Shown piece after piece: positions 48,053-57,809 of a stretch of 64,000 nucleotides of DNA. This DNA is from Flectobacillus sp. BAB-3569 (lineage in GTDB: Bacteria > Bacteroidota > Bacteroidia > Cytophagales > Spirosomataceae). Position 1 is the stretch's first letter. Every line of letters starts with the position of its first letter. The stretch covers positions 1 to 64,000 of the forward strand of contig NZ_NJFZ01000005.1 of assembly GCF_002270355.1 (NCBI RefSeq). Reading direction: 5' to 3'. A program made the translations under genes and the position numbers. Under the pieces are notes generated by a model that saw nothing but the letters and a program-made list of their open reading frames with translations, was not told where the DNA came from and did not search any database.

Positions 48053-49524
48053 TCCTTCGGAATGCTGGTTAAATCGTAGTTTAAGCCCGTTTGACGCTCT
48101 AAAGGAAGATCAGTAACAGTTCCCATTTTTTCAACGGCTGTCAACAAATCAAAAACTGTTTCGATACTACCAATCAATTTTTCGACAGAGTTTACCACCA
48201 ATACGATGATAATTTCAGAAGCAACAAACTGCCCAAGCGTAATTTGTCGGTCGATAACTAAGGCAGTACCCAACACTAGGAGTAAACCCGTAATAAATGC
48301 TTTGAAGAATACTGCATTTCCAAAAAGGATTAGCAATACGTTAAAATGTTTTTTACGATACTTAAGATAATTATTTACCAAATGGTCCATGCGTTGCATA
48401 GGCAAATTGGTGGATCCAGCAGATTTGAAGGCATACAAAGTACGAGCAATATCTTCAAGCCATTGCGCTACTTTATACTTATACTTTGATTCAATTAAAC
48501 TGGTCTCAAGTCCTTTGGGTGCATTATAATAGACTACTAACGATACAACAACGACCGTAATAGCCCCAAATGCAATGAAGTAAGGGTGATAAAGCGATAG
48601 CAATATAATACCAAACACAATTTGGATTACGGCTGCTGTTACGTCGATAAGTACTTTGGGAAGTGCTTTTTGAACATTGAGAATGTCAAAAAAACGATTC
48701 ATTAACTCTGGTGCGTAGACCCCTAATAAAGATTCAGATTTGACTCTAGGGATACGATAGGTAAATTCGAAGGCAGCTTTGGCAAAAACTCTTCTTTGAA
48801 GAATTTCGACAAGCGTTTGTTGGTAAATTTGTAGGATACCCGAAAAGACAATTCCAAGTATTACGACACCGACTAAGACATAAACAGAACTAAAGAATAG
48901 ACCTCCTGAGACAAGCCCAATGATAGCCTGAATGCCTAGTGGCAAGGTTAAGCTAATGATACCCACTACAATGGCATAGATATAGATAGTGGTGATATCT
49001 TTTTTCTCCTTACGAAGCATATTAAACAGCCTCTGTACAGGAGATAACTGCTCGAAGGCATTATCCTCTGCAATATTTTCGAGGGGAAAGACTTTCAAAA
49101 ATCTCACCTTCCCGTTATTAGACTTGTCAGGAGAATTTGAAACGACTGCTGGTCTAAAAGATGAAGACGACGAAATCGATTCTGTTTCATTTTCTAAAAT
49201 ACGCCAAAAGAATGACTCATCATCTTTGAGTTTTCTAGCTGCTAAAATTGGTCTAATCTCTCCTTGAGAATCATCAAAAAATATAATTGGATGAGAGCTT
49301 TGCTCGATTAGAACGTGGAACTCTTTGGCATTAGCGTAGTTTTCGACTACTAAAAACTGTTGTTTTCTGGCCTCTTGGATAAGGTCATTCACAAAGTCGT
49401 TGATACTATCCTTAGCGTAAGTTTTAGTCGGCGATAGTGATGACTGGTATGTGAAATTGTTAAATTCAGTGCCGTAAAACTCGGTCAGTTTCTTAACGAT
49501 AAGGCTTAACTGAGTGCTTTGCAT
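48028..49524 (-). CDS. ABC exporter membrane domain with N-terminal cytoplasmic extension
   Basis: This 498-residue protein has a type I ABC exporter membrane domain (about 180-470, five to six helices; IYAIVVGIISLTLPLGIQA, FEFTYRIPRVKSESL, LTAVEKMGTVTDLP). The first about 175 residues form a soluble domain at the place of the C39-like domain of HlyB-type exporters, but I see no convincing Cys/His protease residues. The frame runs 11 residues past the usual membrane-NBD linker (TDLPLERQTG) and ends in a 25-base overlap with the next gene. It is first in the operon with the NBD, HlyD and TolC genes. The cargo is unknown. Confidence 0.85.
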   Translation of the reverse strand: MQSTQLSLIVKKLTEFYGTEFNNFTYQSSLSPTKTYAKDSINDFVNDLIQEARKQQFLVVENYANAKEFHVLIEQSSHPIIFFDDSQGEIRPILAARKLKDDESFFWRILENETESISSSSSFRPAVVSNSPDKSNNGKVRFLKVFPLENIAEDNAFEQLSPVQRLFNMLRKEKKDITTIYIYAIVVGIISLTLPLGIQAIIGLVSGGLFFSSVYVLVGVVILGIVFSGILQIYQQTLVEILQRRVFAKAAFEFTYRIPRVKSESLLGVYAPELMNRFFDILNVQKALPKVLIDVTAAVIQIVFGIILLSLYHPYFIAFGAITVVVVSLVVYYNAPKGLETSLIESKYKYKVAQWLEDIARTLYAFKSAGSTNLPMQRMDHLVNNYLKYRKKHFNVLLILFGNAVFFKAFITGLLLVLGTALVIDRQITLGQFVASEIIIVLVVNSVEKLIGSIETVFDLLTAVEKMGTVTDLPLERQTGLNYDLTSIPKEWPSSCKT

Positions 49525-49619
49525 GTGGTTGTTGGTTTTTTAAAGGTTAATTGTTCACTAACAACGAATTATTAGCTTGTTCGAACAGTTTGGAAAGAAT
49601 CTAAATAAAGTCGAACGCA

Positions 49620-49627
49620 CAAAATTA
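49620..49627 (-). promoter_or_regulatory. Candidate -7 element for the export operon
   Basis: CAAAATTA on the plus strand reads TAATTTTG on the minus strand, matching TAnnTTTG, about 95 bases before the membrane-domain start at 49524. It lies in the 422-base divergent spacer 49525-49946. Confidence 0.35.
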
Positions 49628-49725
49628 CTTATTATTTTACTTGCAATTGGGAGACCGACATTAATCTTATATTAGAATTTATTCTTCGCATGAGCTTTAT
49701 CATTGAGGGTTATTGAAGAGGTGCA

Positions 49726-49733
49726 TAAATTTG
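49726..49733 (+). promoter_or_regulatory. Candidate -7 element for the DUF5686 gene
   Basis: TAAATTTG matches TAnnTTTG on the plus strand, about 214 bases before the ATG at 49947. The rest of the spacer is AT-rich and shows no gene. Confidence 0.3.
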
Positions 49734-49946
49734 CTTTGCCTTTTATTATTTAGTAATTTAGTCCTAGATTAAGAGTAATGGTATTATTTCATGAAAAAAT
49801 AAGTTTTTTCACTTAAATTTTCTTTAACTAAATATCACCTTTTTTTCAGATAAACAAAACTAAAAGAGGGTAATTTTCCGTTTATTAAATTTTGGAGATA
49901 AGCTCCATATCAACCATTGAGGCAAAGCCTTGCTTTGCAAGTCCTT

Positions 49947-52355
49947 ATGTTTAAAGAATTCATTCGGCCACTGATATTACTATTATCTATATGCTGCCAA
50001 GTTTATACTGTCAATGCCTTTCAAATCAATACGACTGATTCCTCATCATTTACTCGTCAAGCTGTAGAAAAAGCTATTTTGAATGCTAGCAAGCATGACC
50101 AAAAACAAGCCAATTTTTCTGCTGAGGTTTTTATTCAAAATACAGGGAAATGGAATCATATCCCAAGTATTTGGAAAGGTCCTCTCAAAAAAGAGGGAAT
50201 AGAAGACCATTTAGCGTATCAATCAGAATCTTATGGAAAGTTTCGTGTAGACACTGCCTATAATTATGTATTTGATTTTAAAGCTACTCGTAACAATTAT
50301 CATGCAGAAGCTCGTGCTGACAAGTTTGTAAACCCTAATTTCTATAAAGCTGAGGTGGGGCCAAAAGCTATTTCTCCACTCTCTCCTAAGGCTTTTCACT
50401 TTTATGATTTTAAGTGGATAGGTAATGCATTTCTTGCTGGAAAAGAAGCAGATTGGTTTGAAATTATCCCCAAACGTAATAATGACGAAAAAGTTTTTTC
50501 TGGAAAAATTGCGTTGTCTAAAGACGAAGGATGGATTGTCGGATTAGATGTTTCAGTAAATCATTATGCGATTCAATATCACTTTGAAATAGATTTTGAA
50601 TCTATTCAATCAGTAGTTCTTCCTCTAAAATATCAAATATCTACCACTGGTAAACTCATGGGATTTCAGGGCGAATACCAGTATGTAGCACATGTTTGGA
50701 ATTATCAGCTAGGAAACATCGAGCCTATCAAGAGACCTGCTGAACATCAATTTCGTGAAGTTTATAATATTCAAGAGCGTAACTTCGAAGTACAGCAGTT
50801 TAAGCAAGTAATAGGTACGCTTGGTGCTAATCTCGAAAATACGTGGAGCGACGCTAATATTGGGTCGGGCTTGAAAAGATATGATAAAATAAACTTGGAG
50901 ATTTTGCCCGAATCACAATCACAAGAATGGTGGGACAATCTAAAAAAAGCGTATCAAACAAAAAACTACCTCCCACAACTTTCTATTTCGGCGATTTCCA
51001 AATCAACATTGCCTCCGCAACCTGACGAGTATGCTACCTATCGTCAAGCCAACCTCAAGTTTGGTGTCGGAAGTATTTTATTTAGTCGCTCGTATTTTTG
51101 GGGAGATAATACAAGAGGTTTTTACCCACACGAAATTTACTATAAATCTCCCGTTTTAGACTTTAACTTCAACACTGTTGAAGGATTCGTTCAAAATACG
51201 GGCGCTTTGTATCGTTTTAGAAAAGCTCGTTATGATTGGTTTGAAATAGACCCAACTTGGCGATATTCTTACAACTTAAATAAGTCATCAGGAACTCTTA
51301 AGCTTCGTTGGAAAACCCAACAAGACGACATCAGTATTACTGGTGGGAAGTTTGTATCGCAATACAATGTGGATACACCGATTGCCTTTGATCTTAACTC
51401 ATTATCGACATTATTATTAAAGAAAAATTACGTAAAAATTTACGAGAAAGAGTTTATCAATTTTAGTTTAGTTGAAAGACTTTCAAATGCCTTTGCCATT
51501 CGTGGTTCGGCGGAATGGGCAAGAAGATTTCCTTTGGAAAACACAACCAATTATTACTGGATTAACTTCCAGAATACGCCGTATTTGCCTAACAACCCAG
51601 AAAATAAAGAAATTGGCAATACCGAATTTAAAACCAATACAGCTTTTTCGGTCAGTTTTCAGGTAAACTATCGCCCTACGCTCAAAAAGCAATACCGCAA
51701 CAATATCAGAATGGTCGATTTGTCTTCGTCGCCATTAATTATGTTCAAGTATCGTGGTGCCTTCAGCGAGGTTCTTAATACAGACATTGACTTTCATACC
51801 GTTGAATTGGGGATTACTCATAACTTTCCAATATCGCTCAATACCAACTTTAATTACATAGCACAAGTTGGTACATTTTTCGATGTAAAGAATATGACTT
51901 TTGCCGACTACAAGCATTTTAATGGCAATAACAATATGATTTCGATTGGAAATATGCTTACCACACACAGATTAGTAGGTTTTTATGATAACTATATTTG
52001 GGGGGCAAGTAAGAAATTCATTGATCCATATTTGTATTCCACAAATGGCACTTACATCGATATTATGACCATGGTTGGAATGAGAAAATTTCTAATTTCA
52101 AGACTAAATATTGCACGAAAATTGGCACTACGTGAAGAGTTCTTTGCTAACTATATGTATACAGCCAACAAGAATTTTCACTATGCAGAATTTGGCTATG
52201 GTATCGATGGTATTGCTCGTATTTTCCGTTTAGAATTTGGCTACCGACTTGAAAATGGTACTTTCACAAAGGATACCCCAACCTCAAGAATTACCCCTAT
52301 CATTCGTATTTCTCTCAACTCAAGAGTACGTGGAGGTGTAACACCTGACTGGTAA
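49947..52355 (+). CDS. DUF5686-family outer-membrane barrel protein
   Basis: From the ATG at 49947 the product has 802 residues with a signal peptide (ending near VNAFQ). It matches the DUF5686 family of Bacteroidota outer-membrane proteins: an N-terminal periplasmic part (AVEKAILNASKHDQKQANFS), WWDNLKKAYQTKNYLPQ in the middle and a long beta-barrel with the FGVGSILFSRSYFWG start and an aromatic-rich end. The carboxypeptidase-regulatory-like domain usually found at the N-terminus of this family is absent. Function is unknown. It diverges from the export operon, so a joint role is possible but unproven. Confidence 0.82.
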   Translation: MFKEFIRPLILLLSICCQVYTVNAFQINTTDSSSFTRQAVEKAILNASKHDQKQANFSAEVFIQNTGKWNHIPSIWKGPLKKEGIEDHLAYQSESYGKFRVDTAYNYVFDFKATRNNYHAEARADKFVNPNFYKAEVGPKAISPLSPKAFHFYDFKWIGNAFLAGKEADWFEIIPKRNNDEKVFSGKIALSKDEGWIVGLDVSVNHYAIQYHFEIDFESIQSVVLPLKYQISTTGKLMGFQGEYQYVAHVWNYQLGNIEPIKRPAEHQFREVYNIQERNFEVQQFKQVIGTLGANLENTWSDANIGSGLKRYDKINLEILPESQSQEWWDNLKKAYQTKNYLPQLSISAISKSTLPPQPDEYATYRQANLKFGVGSILFSRSYFWGDNTRGFYPHEIYYKSPVLDFNFNTVEGFVQNTGALYRFRKARYDWFEIDPTWRYSYNLNKSSGTLKLRWKTQQDDISITGGKFVSQYNVDTPIAFDLNSLSTLLLKKNYVKIYEKEFINFSLVERLSNAFAIRGSAEWARRFPLENTTNYYWINFQNTPYLPNNPENKEIGNTEFKTNTAFSVSFQVNYRPTLKKQYRNNIRMVDLSSSPLIMFKYRGAFSEVLNTDIDFHTVELGITHNFPISLNTNFNYIAQVGTFFDVKNMTFADYKHFNGNNNMISIGNMLTTHRLVGFYDNYIWGASKKFIDPYLYSTNGTYIDIMTMVGMRKFLISRLNIARKLALREEFFANYMYTANKNFHYAEFGYGIDGIARIFRLEFGYRLENGTFTKDTPTSRITPIIRISLNSRVRGGVTPDW

Positions 52356-52383
52356 TATGGCATTATTGATTTTGATAAATTGT

Positions 52384-52414
52384 AGAGACGTAAGGAATTG
52401 CGTCTCTTTTTTTA
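52384..52414 (+). terminator. Terminator after DUF5686
   Basis: AGAGACG (52384-52390) pairs with CGTCTCT (52401-52407), then a T-run. Confidence 0.75.
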
Positions 52415-52607
52415 TCTTTATATTGTAACAAATCTCCAATCAAACATCCGCAAGCTGAAATCCTTTGTGTTTCATCTAAAAAATTTGAACAAAATAAGGA
52501 CAAATTGTATTTTTATAAATGTTAAAGATAAAGTCAGACGACTTTCGTCTTGCTTTTACAAACACTATCCTTCTAGATACTAATCAACTCCTAAACTTTC
52601 GCACATC

Positions 52608-53096
52608 ATGGCAAAGTACAATCTTTCTGTAAATGGCAAAAAATATACTGTAGATGCTGATCCTGACACTCCACTTTTGTGGGTGATTCGTGACTACGTG
52701 GGTTTGAAAGGCACTAAATTTGGCTGTGGAATGGCACTTTGTGGTGCATGTACCGTTCATTTGGACGGACAGCCAATCCGTTCATGCTCAACGCCAGTTT
52801 CTACAGTAAAGGCAACCAATAAAATCACTACTATTGAGGGAATTTCTAACAACACTGATCATGCTGTACAAAAAGCATGGATTGAAGCTCAAGTACCTCA
52901 GTGTGGTTATTGCCAATCAGGACAAATTATGTCTGCTGTGGCACTTTTGAAAACAAATCCAAATCCTAGTGATTCGGATATCGATGAGGCTATGTCTGGT
53001 AATATTTGCCGCTGCGGAACTTATCCACGTATTCGCAAAGCGATTCACCGTGCGGCAGAATTAATGAAAGATTCAGGTAATACAACTGGTAGATAA
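52608..53096 (+). CDS. iorA: Isoquinoline 1-oxidoreductase-type [2Fe-2S] alpha subunit
   Basis: This 162-residue iron-sulfur subunit passes electrons from the molybdenum site of its partner. A ferredoxin-like cluster is bound by C40, C45, C48 and C60. The second, helical cluster is bound by C99, C102, C134 and C136 ([17 protein letters not shown]). All eight Cys are present. There is no Tat signal, so it would be carried with the beta subunit, whose gene follows after a 170-base gap that contains a dispersed repeat. Confidence 0.95.
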   Translation: MAKYNLSVNGKKYTVDADPDTPLLWVIRDYVGLKGTKFGCGMALCGACTVHLDGQPIRSCSTPVSTVKATNKITTIEGISNNTDHAVQKAWIEAQVPQCGYCQSGQIMSAVALLKTNPNPSDSDIDEAMSGNICRCGTYPRIRKAIHRAAELMKDSGNTTGR

Positions 53097-53103
53097 GAAT
53101 ATT

Positions 53104-53234
53104 GTACTTAGGCAAAATCAGCTTTAGGCTCTCAGCTCTAGGGATTAGGCATTTAAAATAACACAGAAATATATTGCCGACTGCCCATAGCTGAATACCA
53201 AAAGCCTAACAGTTTATTTTGCCCACTCACTTAC
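53104..53234. repeat. MITE-like dispersed repeat, copy 3
   Basis: This 131-bp copy begins GTACTTAGGCAAAATCAGC (53104-53122) and ends TTATTTTGCCCACTCACTTA plus C (53214-53234), an inverted terminal pair matching copy 2 at 24893-25058. The internal GCCGACTGCCCATAGCTGAA corresponds to GCCGAATGCCCAAAGCTGAA of copy 1. It lies inside the iorA-iorB operon. Confidence 0.6.
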
Positions 53235-53269
53235 TAAAACCATTGTTTACCTTCAACTCTCAAACTATC

Positions 53270-55453
53270 ATGACAAAATCATTAGAATCTTCAAGTCGTA
53301 GAGACTTTTTGAAATCTACGGGAAAAGTTGGGGCTTTGTTGGCTATCGGCTTTTCGTTGCCTTGGCAACAAGGACAAGCTGCAACCATTACCAAAATTGA
53401 CACAACGAGTTCATTAGCAGGACTAGAACTCAATCCTTATATCTTGATCAGTGACGATGGGCAAATAACCTTATTTAACGCTCGTCCAGACATGGGGCAA
53501 GGCACTTATCAATCTTTACCGCTATTACTGGCTGAGGAACTGGAGGTAGATTTATCTCAAGTTCAAATCCGTAATACCGACGGTCAAGGTAAGTATGGTG
53601 CACAGTTATCTGGTGGTTCGTCTTCTATTCGCACACGCTGGCAACCTATGCGTAAAGCTGGTGCAGCGGTAAAAGAAATGTTGATTACAGCTGCTTCCAA
53701 AAAATGGAATGTTCCTACTTCGGATTGTTACGCTCAACTTGGTAAAGTATATCACAAGCCTTCTGGCAAGTCTTATACTTATGGAGAATTAGTGGAAGAG
53801 GCTTCAAAATTAGAAGTGCCTAAAAACCCTAAACTCAAAGACCCGAAAGACTTCAGACTTTTAGGAAAATCAGTTCCAAGACCAGAGATTCCTTCTAAAA
53901 TTAATGGTAGTGCAGTTTTTGGCATCGATGCCGAAGTGCCAGGCATGTTGTATGCGAGTATCCAGCGCTCTCCAACTATTTTAGGTAAAGTAAAGAGTAT
54001 TGATAGTGCAGAAGCGCTGAAGGTAAAAGGTGTGAAAAAGGTCGTAAAAACCGAACGCAAAATGCCTCACCGTGCCGTAGAAGCTGTTGCAGTCGTTGCT
54101 GATACTTATTGGGCTGCCTTGAAAGCAAGAAAAGCGCTTAAAATACAATGGGATGCTGAGGGTTCAGACAAAATTTCGACGGATGCTTATTATGCCAATC
54201 TTCGCCAGTTAGCCAAACAAGAAGGAATAGACTATCCAGAAAAAGCAGGTGATTTTAAAGGTGCATTCCAAAAAGCGAGTAAAAAACTTGAAGCTTCTTA
54301 TGAAACACCTTTCTTGGCGCATGCTCCTCTTGAGCCAGAGAATGCAACTGTATGGGTGCAAGGCGACAAAGTAGAAGTATGGGCTCCTATTCAAGGTCCT
54401 GATGGCTTGATTCAACAGTTGTCGGCATACCTAAAAATTAAGCCTGAGAATGTAAAAGTAAACGTACCATTTATGGGCGGTGCTTTTGGTAGAAAAGCCT
54501 ATTTCGATTATGTGATGGAAGCAGCACATATTTCTAAACAGCTTAATGCTCCTATTAAGGTAATCTGGACACGCGAAGACGATATGACGCAAGGACCGTT
54601 CCGTCCGGGTATGCTTGACAGATTGGAGGGTGCGATTGATGAGAAAGGTGCTTTAGTGGCTCACCATCACCAAATTGTGGGTTCTTCGATTCAGCATCAA
54701 GTATTTGGGGTACCACTCAAAGACAAAGCTGATGATTGGGCACATGAAACAGCTAATTTTGAAGATAGTCCTTATGATATTGCTAACAGAAAACTATCTT
54801 TCAATCTAGCAGAAACCGATATTCCTATTCTTTGGTGGCGTTCGGTATATTCATCTACTACAGCATTTGGTCAAGAGTGTTTTATGGATGAATTAGCACA
54901 TGCTGCGCAGATTGACCCACTGGCTTTTAGATTAGAAATGTTAGCTGACTCGCCACGCTTTTCAAGAGTTTTACAGACTTTAGCTAAGAAATCGAACTAT
55001 CATCAAAAATTACCTAATAATCAGGCCATCGGTATTGCAGTGGCTCGTTCGTTTGGTACTATCGCAGCGCATGCGATTACGGTTTCGAAACAAGGCAAAG
55101 GGGTGAAAATTGAAAAAGTTGTGTCAGTTATTGACTGCGGTATGACGGTAAACCCTGATAATATCAAGGCACAAACTGAAGGAAATATCGTGATGGGATT
55201 GACGGCAGCTATCAAAAATGGTATCACCATTAAAGATGGTATCACCGAACAAACCAATTTCCACGAATATAACGTAATGCGCATCAATGAGATGCCAGCT
55301 ACAGAAATTCACATTATTGATTCTACCGAAGAACCAGGAGGAGTTGGCGAGCCAGGCTTACCACCTATTGCTCCTGCACTTTGTAATGCCATATTCAACT
55401 TGACTGGTAAACGACTTCGAAATTTACCAATCAATTTGGACGAAATAGGTTAA
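53270..55453 (+). CDS. iorB: Isoquinoline 1-oxidoreductase-type molybdopterin-binding beta subunit (copy 2)
   Basis: From the ATG at 53270 the product has 727 residues and a Tat signal (SRRDFLKSTGK at about 9-19). The molybdopterin-domain blocks are present (NARPDMGQGTYQSLPLLLAE, PFMGGAFGRKAY and the C-terminal [21 protein letters not shown] with the active-site Glu region). It pairs with the iorA gene just upstream. It is clearly paralogous to the beta subunit at 22460-24628, with the same order of motifs. The substrate is unknown. Confidence 0.93.
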   Translation: MTKSLESSSRRDFLKSTGKVGALLAIGFSLPWQQGQAATITKIDTTSSLAGLELNPYILISDDGQITLFNARPDMGQGTYQSLPLLLAEELEVDLSQVQIRNTDGQGKYGAQLSGGSSSIRTRWQPMRKAGAAVKEMLITAASKKWNVPTSDCYAQLGKVYHKPSGKSYTYGELVEEASKLEVPKNPKLKDPKDFRLLGKSVPRPEIPSKINGSAVFGIDAEVPGMLYASIQRSPTILGKVKSIDSAEALKVKGVKKVVKTERKMPHRAVEAVAVVADTYWAALKARKALKIQWDAEGSDKISTDAYYANLRQLAKQEGIDYPEKAGDFKGAFQKASKKLEASYETPFLAHAPLEPENATVWVQGDKVEVWAPIQGPDGLIQQLSAYLKIKPENVKVNVPFMGGAFGRKAYFDYVMEAAHISKQLNAPIKVIWTREDDMTQGPFRPGMLDRLEGAIDEKGALVAHHHQIVGSSIQHQVFGVPLKDKADDWAHETANFEDSPYDIANRKLSFNLAETDIPILWWRSVYSSTTAFGQECFMDELAHAAQIDPLAFRLEMLADSPRFSRVLQTLAKKSNYHQKLPNNQAIGIAVARSFGTIAAHAITVSKQGKGVKIEKVVSVIDCGMTVNPDNIKAQTEGNIVMGLTAAIKNGITIKDGITEQTNFHEYNVMRINEMPATEIHIIDSTEEPGGVGEPGLPPIAPALCNAIFNLTGKRLRNLPINLDEIG

Positions 55454-55457
55454 AACT

Positions 55458-55490
55458 AAAAGAGGTTACCCCAAAAGGTAGCCTCTTTTT
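55458..55490 (+). terminator. iorAB terminator
   Basis: AAAAGAGGTTACC (55458-55470) pairs with GGTAGCCTCTTTT (55477-55489) with one G-U pair, then Ts. Confidence 0.8.
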
Positions 55491-55603
55491 TTATTTCACC
55501 ATCCCTCCTCTTAAATATATTCTATCCAGACTATTCGAAAATTACCATTTGTTATCGATAAACTAAAGGAGTTTTACTAATTTGCGTAAATACGACTACT
55601 TTC

Positions 55604-55646
55604 AAAAACCTTGTATCATCCCGCTTGTGAAGATACAAGGTTTTTT
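55604..55646 (+). terminator. Terminator-like hairpin in the leader of the META gene
   Basis: AAAAACCTTGTATC (55604-55617) pairs perfectly with GATACAAGGTTTTT (55632-55645) and is followed by T, 17 bases before the ATG at 55663. The preceding operon already has its own terminator. This could attenuate the gene or end a short upstream RNA, and it argues against a longer N-terminus for the META protein. Confidence 0.5.
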
Positions 55647-55662
55647 AAACCATTATATTTTC

Positions 55663-56400
55663 ATGAAATATTGGATTTTAACCTTATCGCTTCTATTAAG
55701 TAGCATCCTATTAGTTGACGCACGCCCTCGTCGCAAAAAACATCATTCAAAACGTAGTAAGCACCGTGTAAGCCGTGTAGTTCGTCGCTCAAGTGGAGGA
55801 GGAAATTACAAATCGGTGTGGATTGCACCACATCAGGTCGATTGTAATGGTGTGGCTCCTTTAAAATGTTTTCAGGTAAAATATGCTCCTCAAGAAGAAT
55901 GGCAAACGTACTCAGGCGCAATTGACCGTTTTAAATTTGTTGAAGGATTTGAATATCAAATTAAGGTAAAAGAAACAAAGCTTAAAAACCCTCCTGCCGA
56001 TGCGCCAGACACCAAATGGACATTAGTAAGAGTAGTTTCTAAGCAAGAACCCGAATTGCCCAAACTTCCATTAGCATCACAATGGATTTTATCTGCTTAC
56101 TACACAGGTAGTGCCTGGGAGCCTACCAATTCGAAGTCAGCTTATTTGACAATTGCGAGAGACTTAAAAGGATTTTCAGGAACTGGAGGATGTAACAGAT
56201 TAAGAGGAGACTTAGAAAGCAATGGCACAAACGTTACCTTCAGCCAAATCATAAGCACTAAAATGGCTTGCGATAAATTACAGGCTGAAACTCGTTTTAT
56301 TGAAGCACTTGGCAAAGCTAATCGCTTTGATATCGTCGGTGGAGAACTAACACTTTTTAATGGACAAACACCATTAATGAAATTAGAAAGCTATCGCTAA
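55663..56400 (+). CDS. Exported META/HslJ-like domain protein
   Basis: From the ATG at 55663 the product has 245 residues with a signal peptide (MKYWILTL..., ending LVDA). A very basic stretch (PRRKKHHSKRSKHRVSRVVR) follows. A DUF4377-like domain (about 50-135; WIAPHQVDCNGVAPLKCFQ) precedes a META domain (about 145-240; FSGTGGCNRLRGDLE, STKMACDKLQAET). The META/HslJ fold occurs in heat-shock or secretion-associated envelope proteins of unclear function. The basic patch could bind polyanions such as LPS, which is inference. Confidence 0.82.
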   Translation: MKYWILTLSLLLSSILLVDARPRRKKHHSKRSKHRVSRVVRRSSGGGNYKSVWIAPHQVDCNGVAPLKCFQVKYAPQEEWQTYSGAIDRFKFVEGFEYQIKVKETKLKNPPADAPDTKWTLVRVVSKQEPELPKLPLASQWILSAYYTGSAWEPTNSKSAYLTIARDLKGFSGTGGCNRLRGDLESNGTNVTFSQIISTKMACDKLQAETRFIEALGKANRFDIVGGELTLFNGQTPLMKLESYR

Positions 56401-56420
56401 TTTTTATCCTACTGATAACA

Positions 56421-56454
56421 AAAAAAGGCAAAGTCCGTGGACTTTGCCTTTTTT
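56421..56454. terminator. Bidirectional terminator between META gene and metK
   Basis: AAAAAAGGCAAAGTCC (56421-56436) pairs perfectly with GGACTTTGCCTTTTTT (56439-56454). Confidence 0.85.
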
Positions 56455-56473
56455 AATATCGAAACTGTAAGTA

Positions 56474-57733
56474 CTAAGCCAAACCAAATTTAGCTTTTAC
56501 TGCATCTACATAGTCAAGTTTTTCCCAAGTAAATAACTCTACCTCTTTCTCTACAACTTTACCATCTGGAGACTTGAACGTTTTTGTAACAACTTCGTTT
56601 TTACGTCCCATGTGACCATAAGCAGCAGTTTCAGAATAGATAGGGTTTCTCAACTTCAAACGTTGTTCGATGAAGTAAGGACGCATATCGAAGATTTCTT
56701 CTACTTTACGAGCGATTTCTCCGTCAGTCAAATCAACTTTCGCAGTTCCATAAGTGTTTACATACAAACCACATGGTTTAGCAACACCGATTGCATAAGA
56801 AACTTGAACCAATACTTCGTCACAAAGACCAGCAGCTACCAAGTTTTTCGCAATGTGGCGAGTAGCATAAGCCGCAGAACGGTCTACTTTTGAAGGATCT
56901 TTACCAGAGAATGCACCACCACCGTGAGCACCTTTTCCACCGTAAGTATCTACGATAATCTTACGACCTGTCAAACCTGTATCTCCGTGAGGGCCACCGA
57001 TTACAAATTTACCAGTTGGGTTGATATGGTAAGTAATCTCATCCCTAAACAAAGCTTGTAACTCAGGAGTCAACTTTGCTTTTACGCGAGGGATAACAAT
57101 GGCAATAATATCTTCTTTGATTTTTGCCAACATAGCCTCTTCTGAGTCAAAATCATCGTGCTGAGTAGACACTACGATTGTATCAATTCTTTGAGGTTCG
57201 TTGTTATCAGAATATTCGATTGTTACTTGAGACTTAGCATCTGGACGCAAATAACCAATCAAAGCTGGCTCATTGTTACGGATGTAAGAAAGTTCTTGCA
57301 AGATTTTGTGAGCCAAATCCAATGCCAATGGCATATAGTTTTCGGTTTCTTTTGTAGCATAACCGAACATCATACCTTGGTCACCAGCACCTTGTTCTTC
57401 TGGGTTCTTGCGATCAACACCTTGGTTAATATCAGCAGATTGCTCGTGAATAGCCGAAAGGATACCACAAGAATTTGCTTCGAACATATATTCAGATTTT
57501 GTATAACCAATTTTGCGGATTACTTCACGTGCAATACTCTGTACGTCTAAGTAAGTGTTAGTATTTACTTCACCCGCCAAAATTACTTGACCAGTGGTTA
57601 CTAATGTTTCGCAAGCTACTTTTGATGAAGGGTCAAACGCCATGAAGTGGTCGATAAGGGCGTCCGATATTTGGTCAGCAACTTTATCTGGGTGTCCTTC
57701 AGAAACTGACTCAGAGGTGAAAAGATATGCCAT
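56474..57733 (-). CDS. metK: S-adenosylmethionine synthetase
   Basis: MetK makes SAM from methionine and ATP. The ATG at 57733 ([18 protein letters not shown]) gives 419 residues; the frame extends 17 codons further up without family similarity. Landmarks are [13 protein letters not shown], the [12 protein letters not shown] loop, [16 protein letters not shown] and [19 protein letters not shown]. Codon use is optimised, as in pgk. I see no SAM-riboswitch-like structure in the approximately 70-base leader. Confidence 0.97.
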   Translation of the reverse strand: MAYLFTSESVSEGHPDKVADQISDALIDHFMAFDPSSKVACETLVTTGQVILAGEVNTNTYLDVQSIAREVIRKIGYTKSEYMFEANSCGILSAIHEQSADINQGVDRKNPEEQGAGDQGMMFGYATKETENYMPLALDLAHKILQELSYIRNNEPALIGYLRPDAKSQVTIEYSDNNEPQRIDTIVVSTQHDDFDSEEAMLAKIKEDIIAIVIPRVKAKLTPELQALFRDEITYHINPTGKFVIGGPHGDTGLTGRKIIVDTYGGKGAHGGGAFSGKDPSKVDRSAAYATRHIAKNLVAAGLCDEVLVQVSYAIGVAKPCGLYVNTYGTAKVDLTDGEIARKVEEIFDMRPYFIEQRLKLRNPIYSETAAYGHMGRKNEVVTKTFKSPDGKVVEKEVELFTWEKLDYVDAVKAKFGLA

Positions 57734-57809
57734 TTCTACAATTAATTTTTTTTGAAATTCTATGGAAATATTCGACCCAAGCACAAAAGCTTACTAGCGA
57801 AATTATCGA

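Noticed and set aside
48990-49524. C39 bacteriocin-processing peptidase at the N-terminus of the ABC membrane protein
   Set aside because: The region is in the right place but I find no Cys/His/Asp arrangement of the family.
55582-55662. Longer N-terminus for the META protein starting at 55582
   Set aside because: That stretch contains a terminator-like hairpin, and the signal peptide begins at the ATG 55663.
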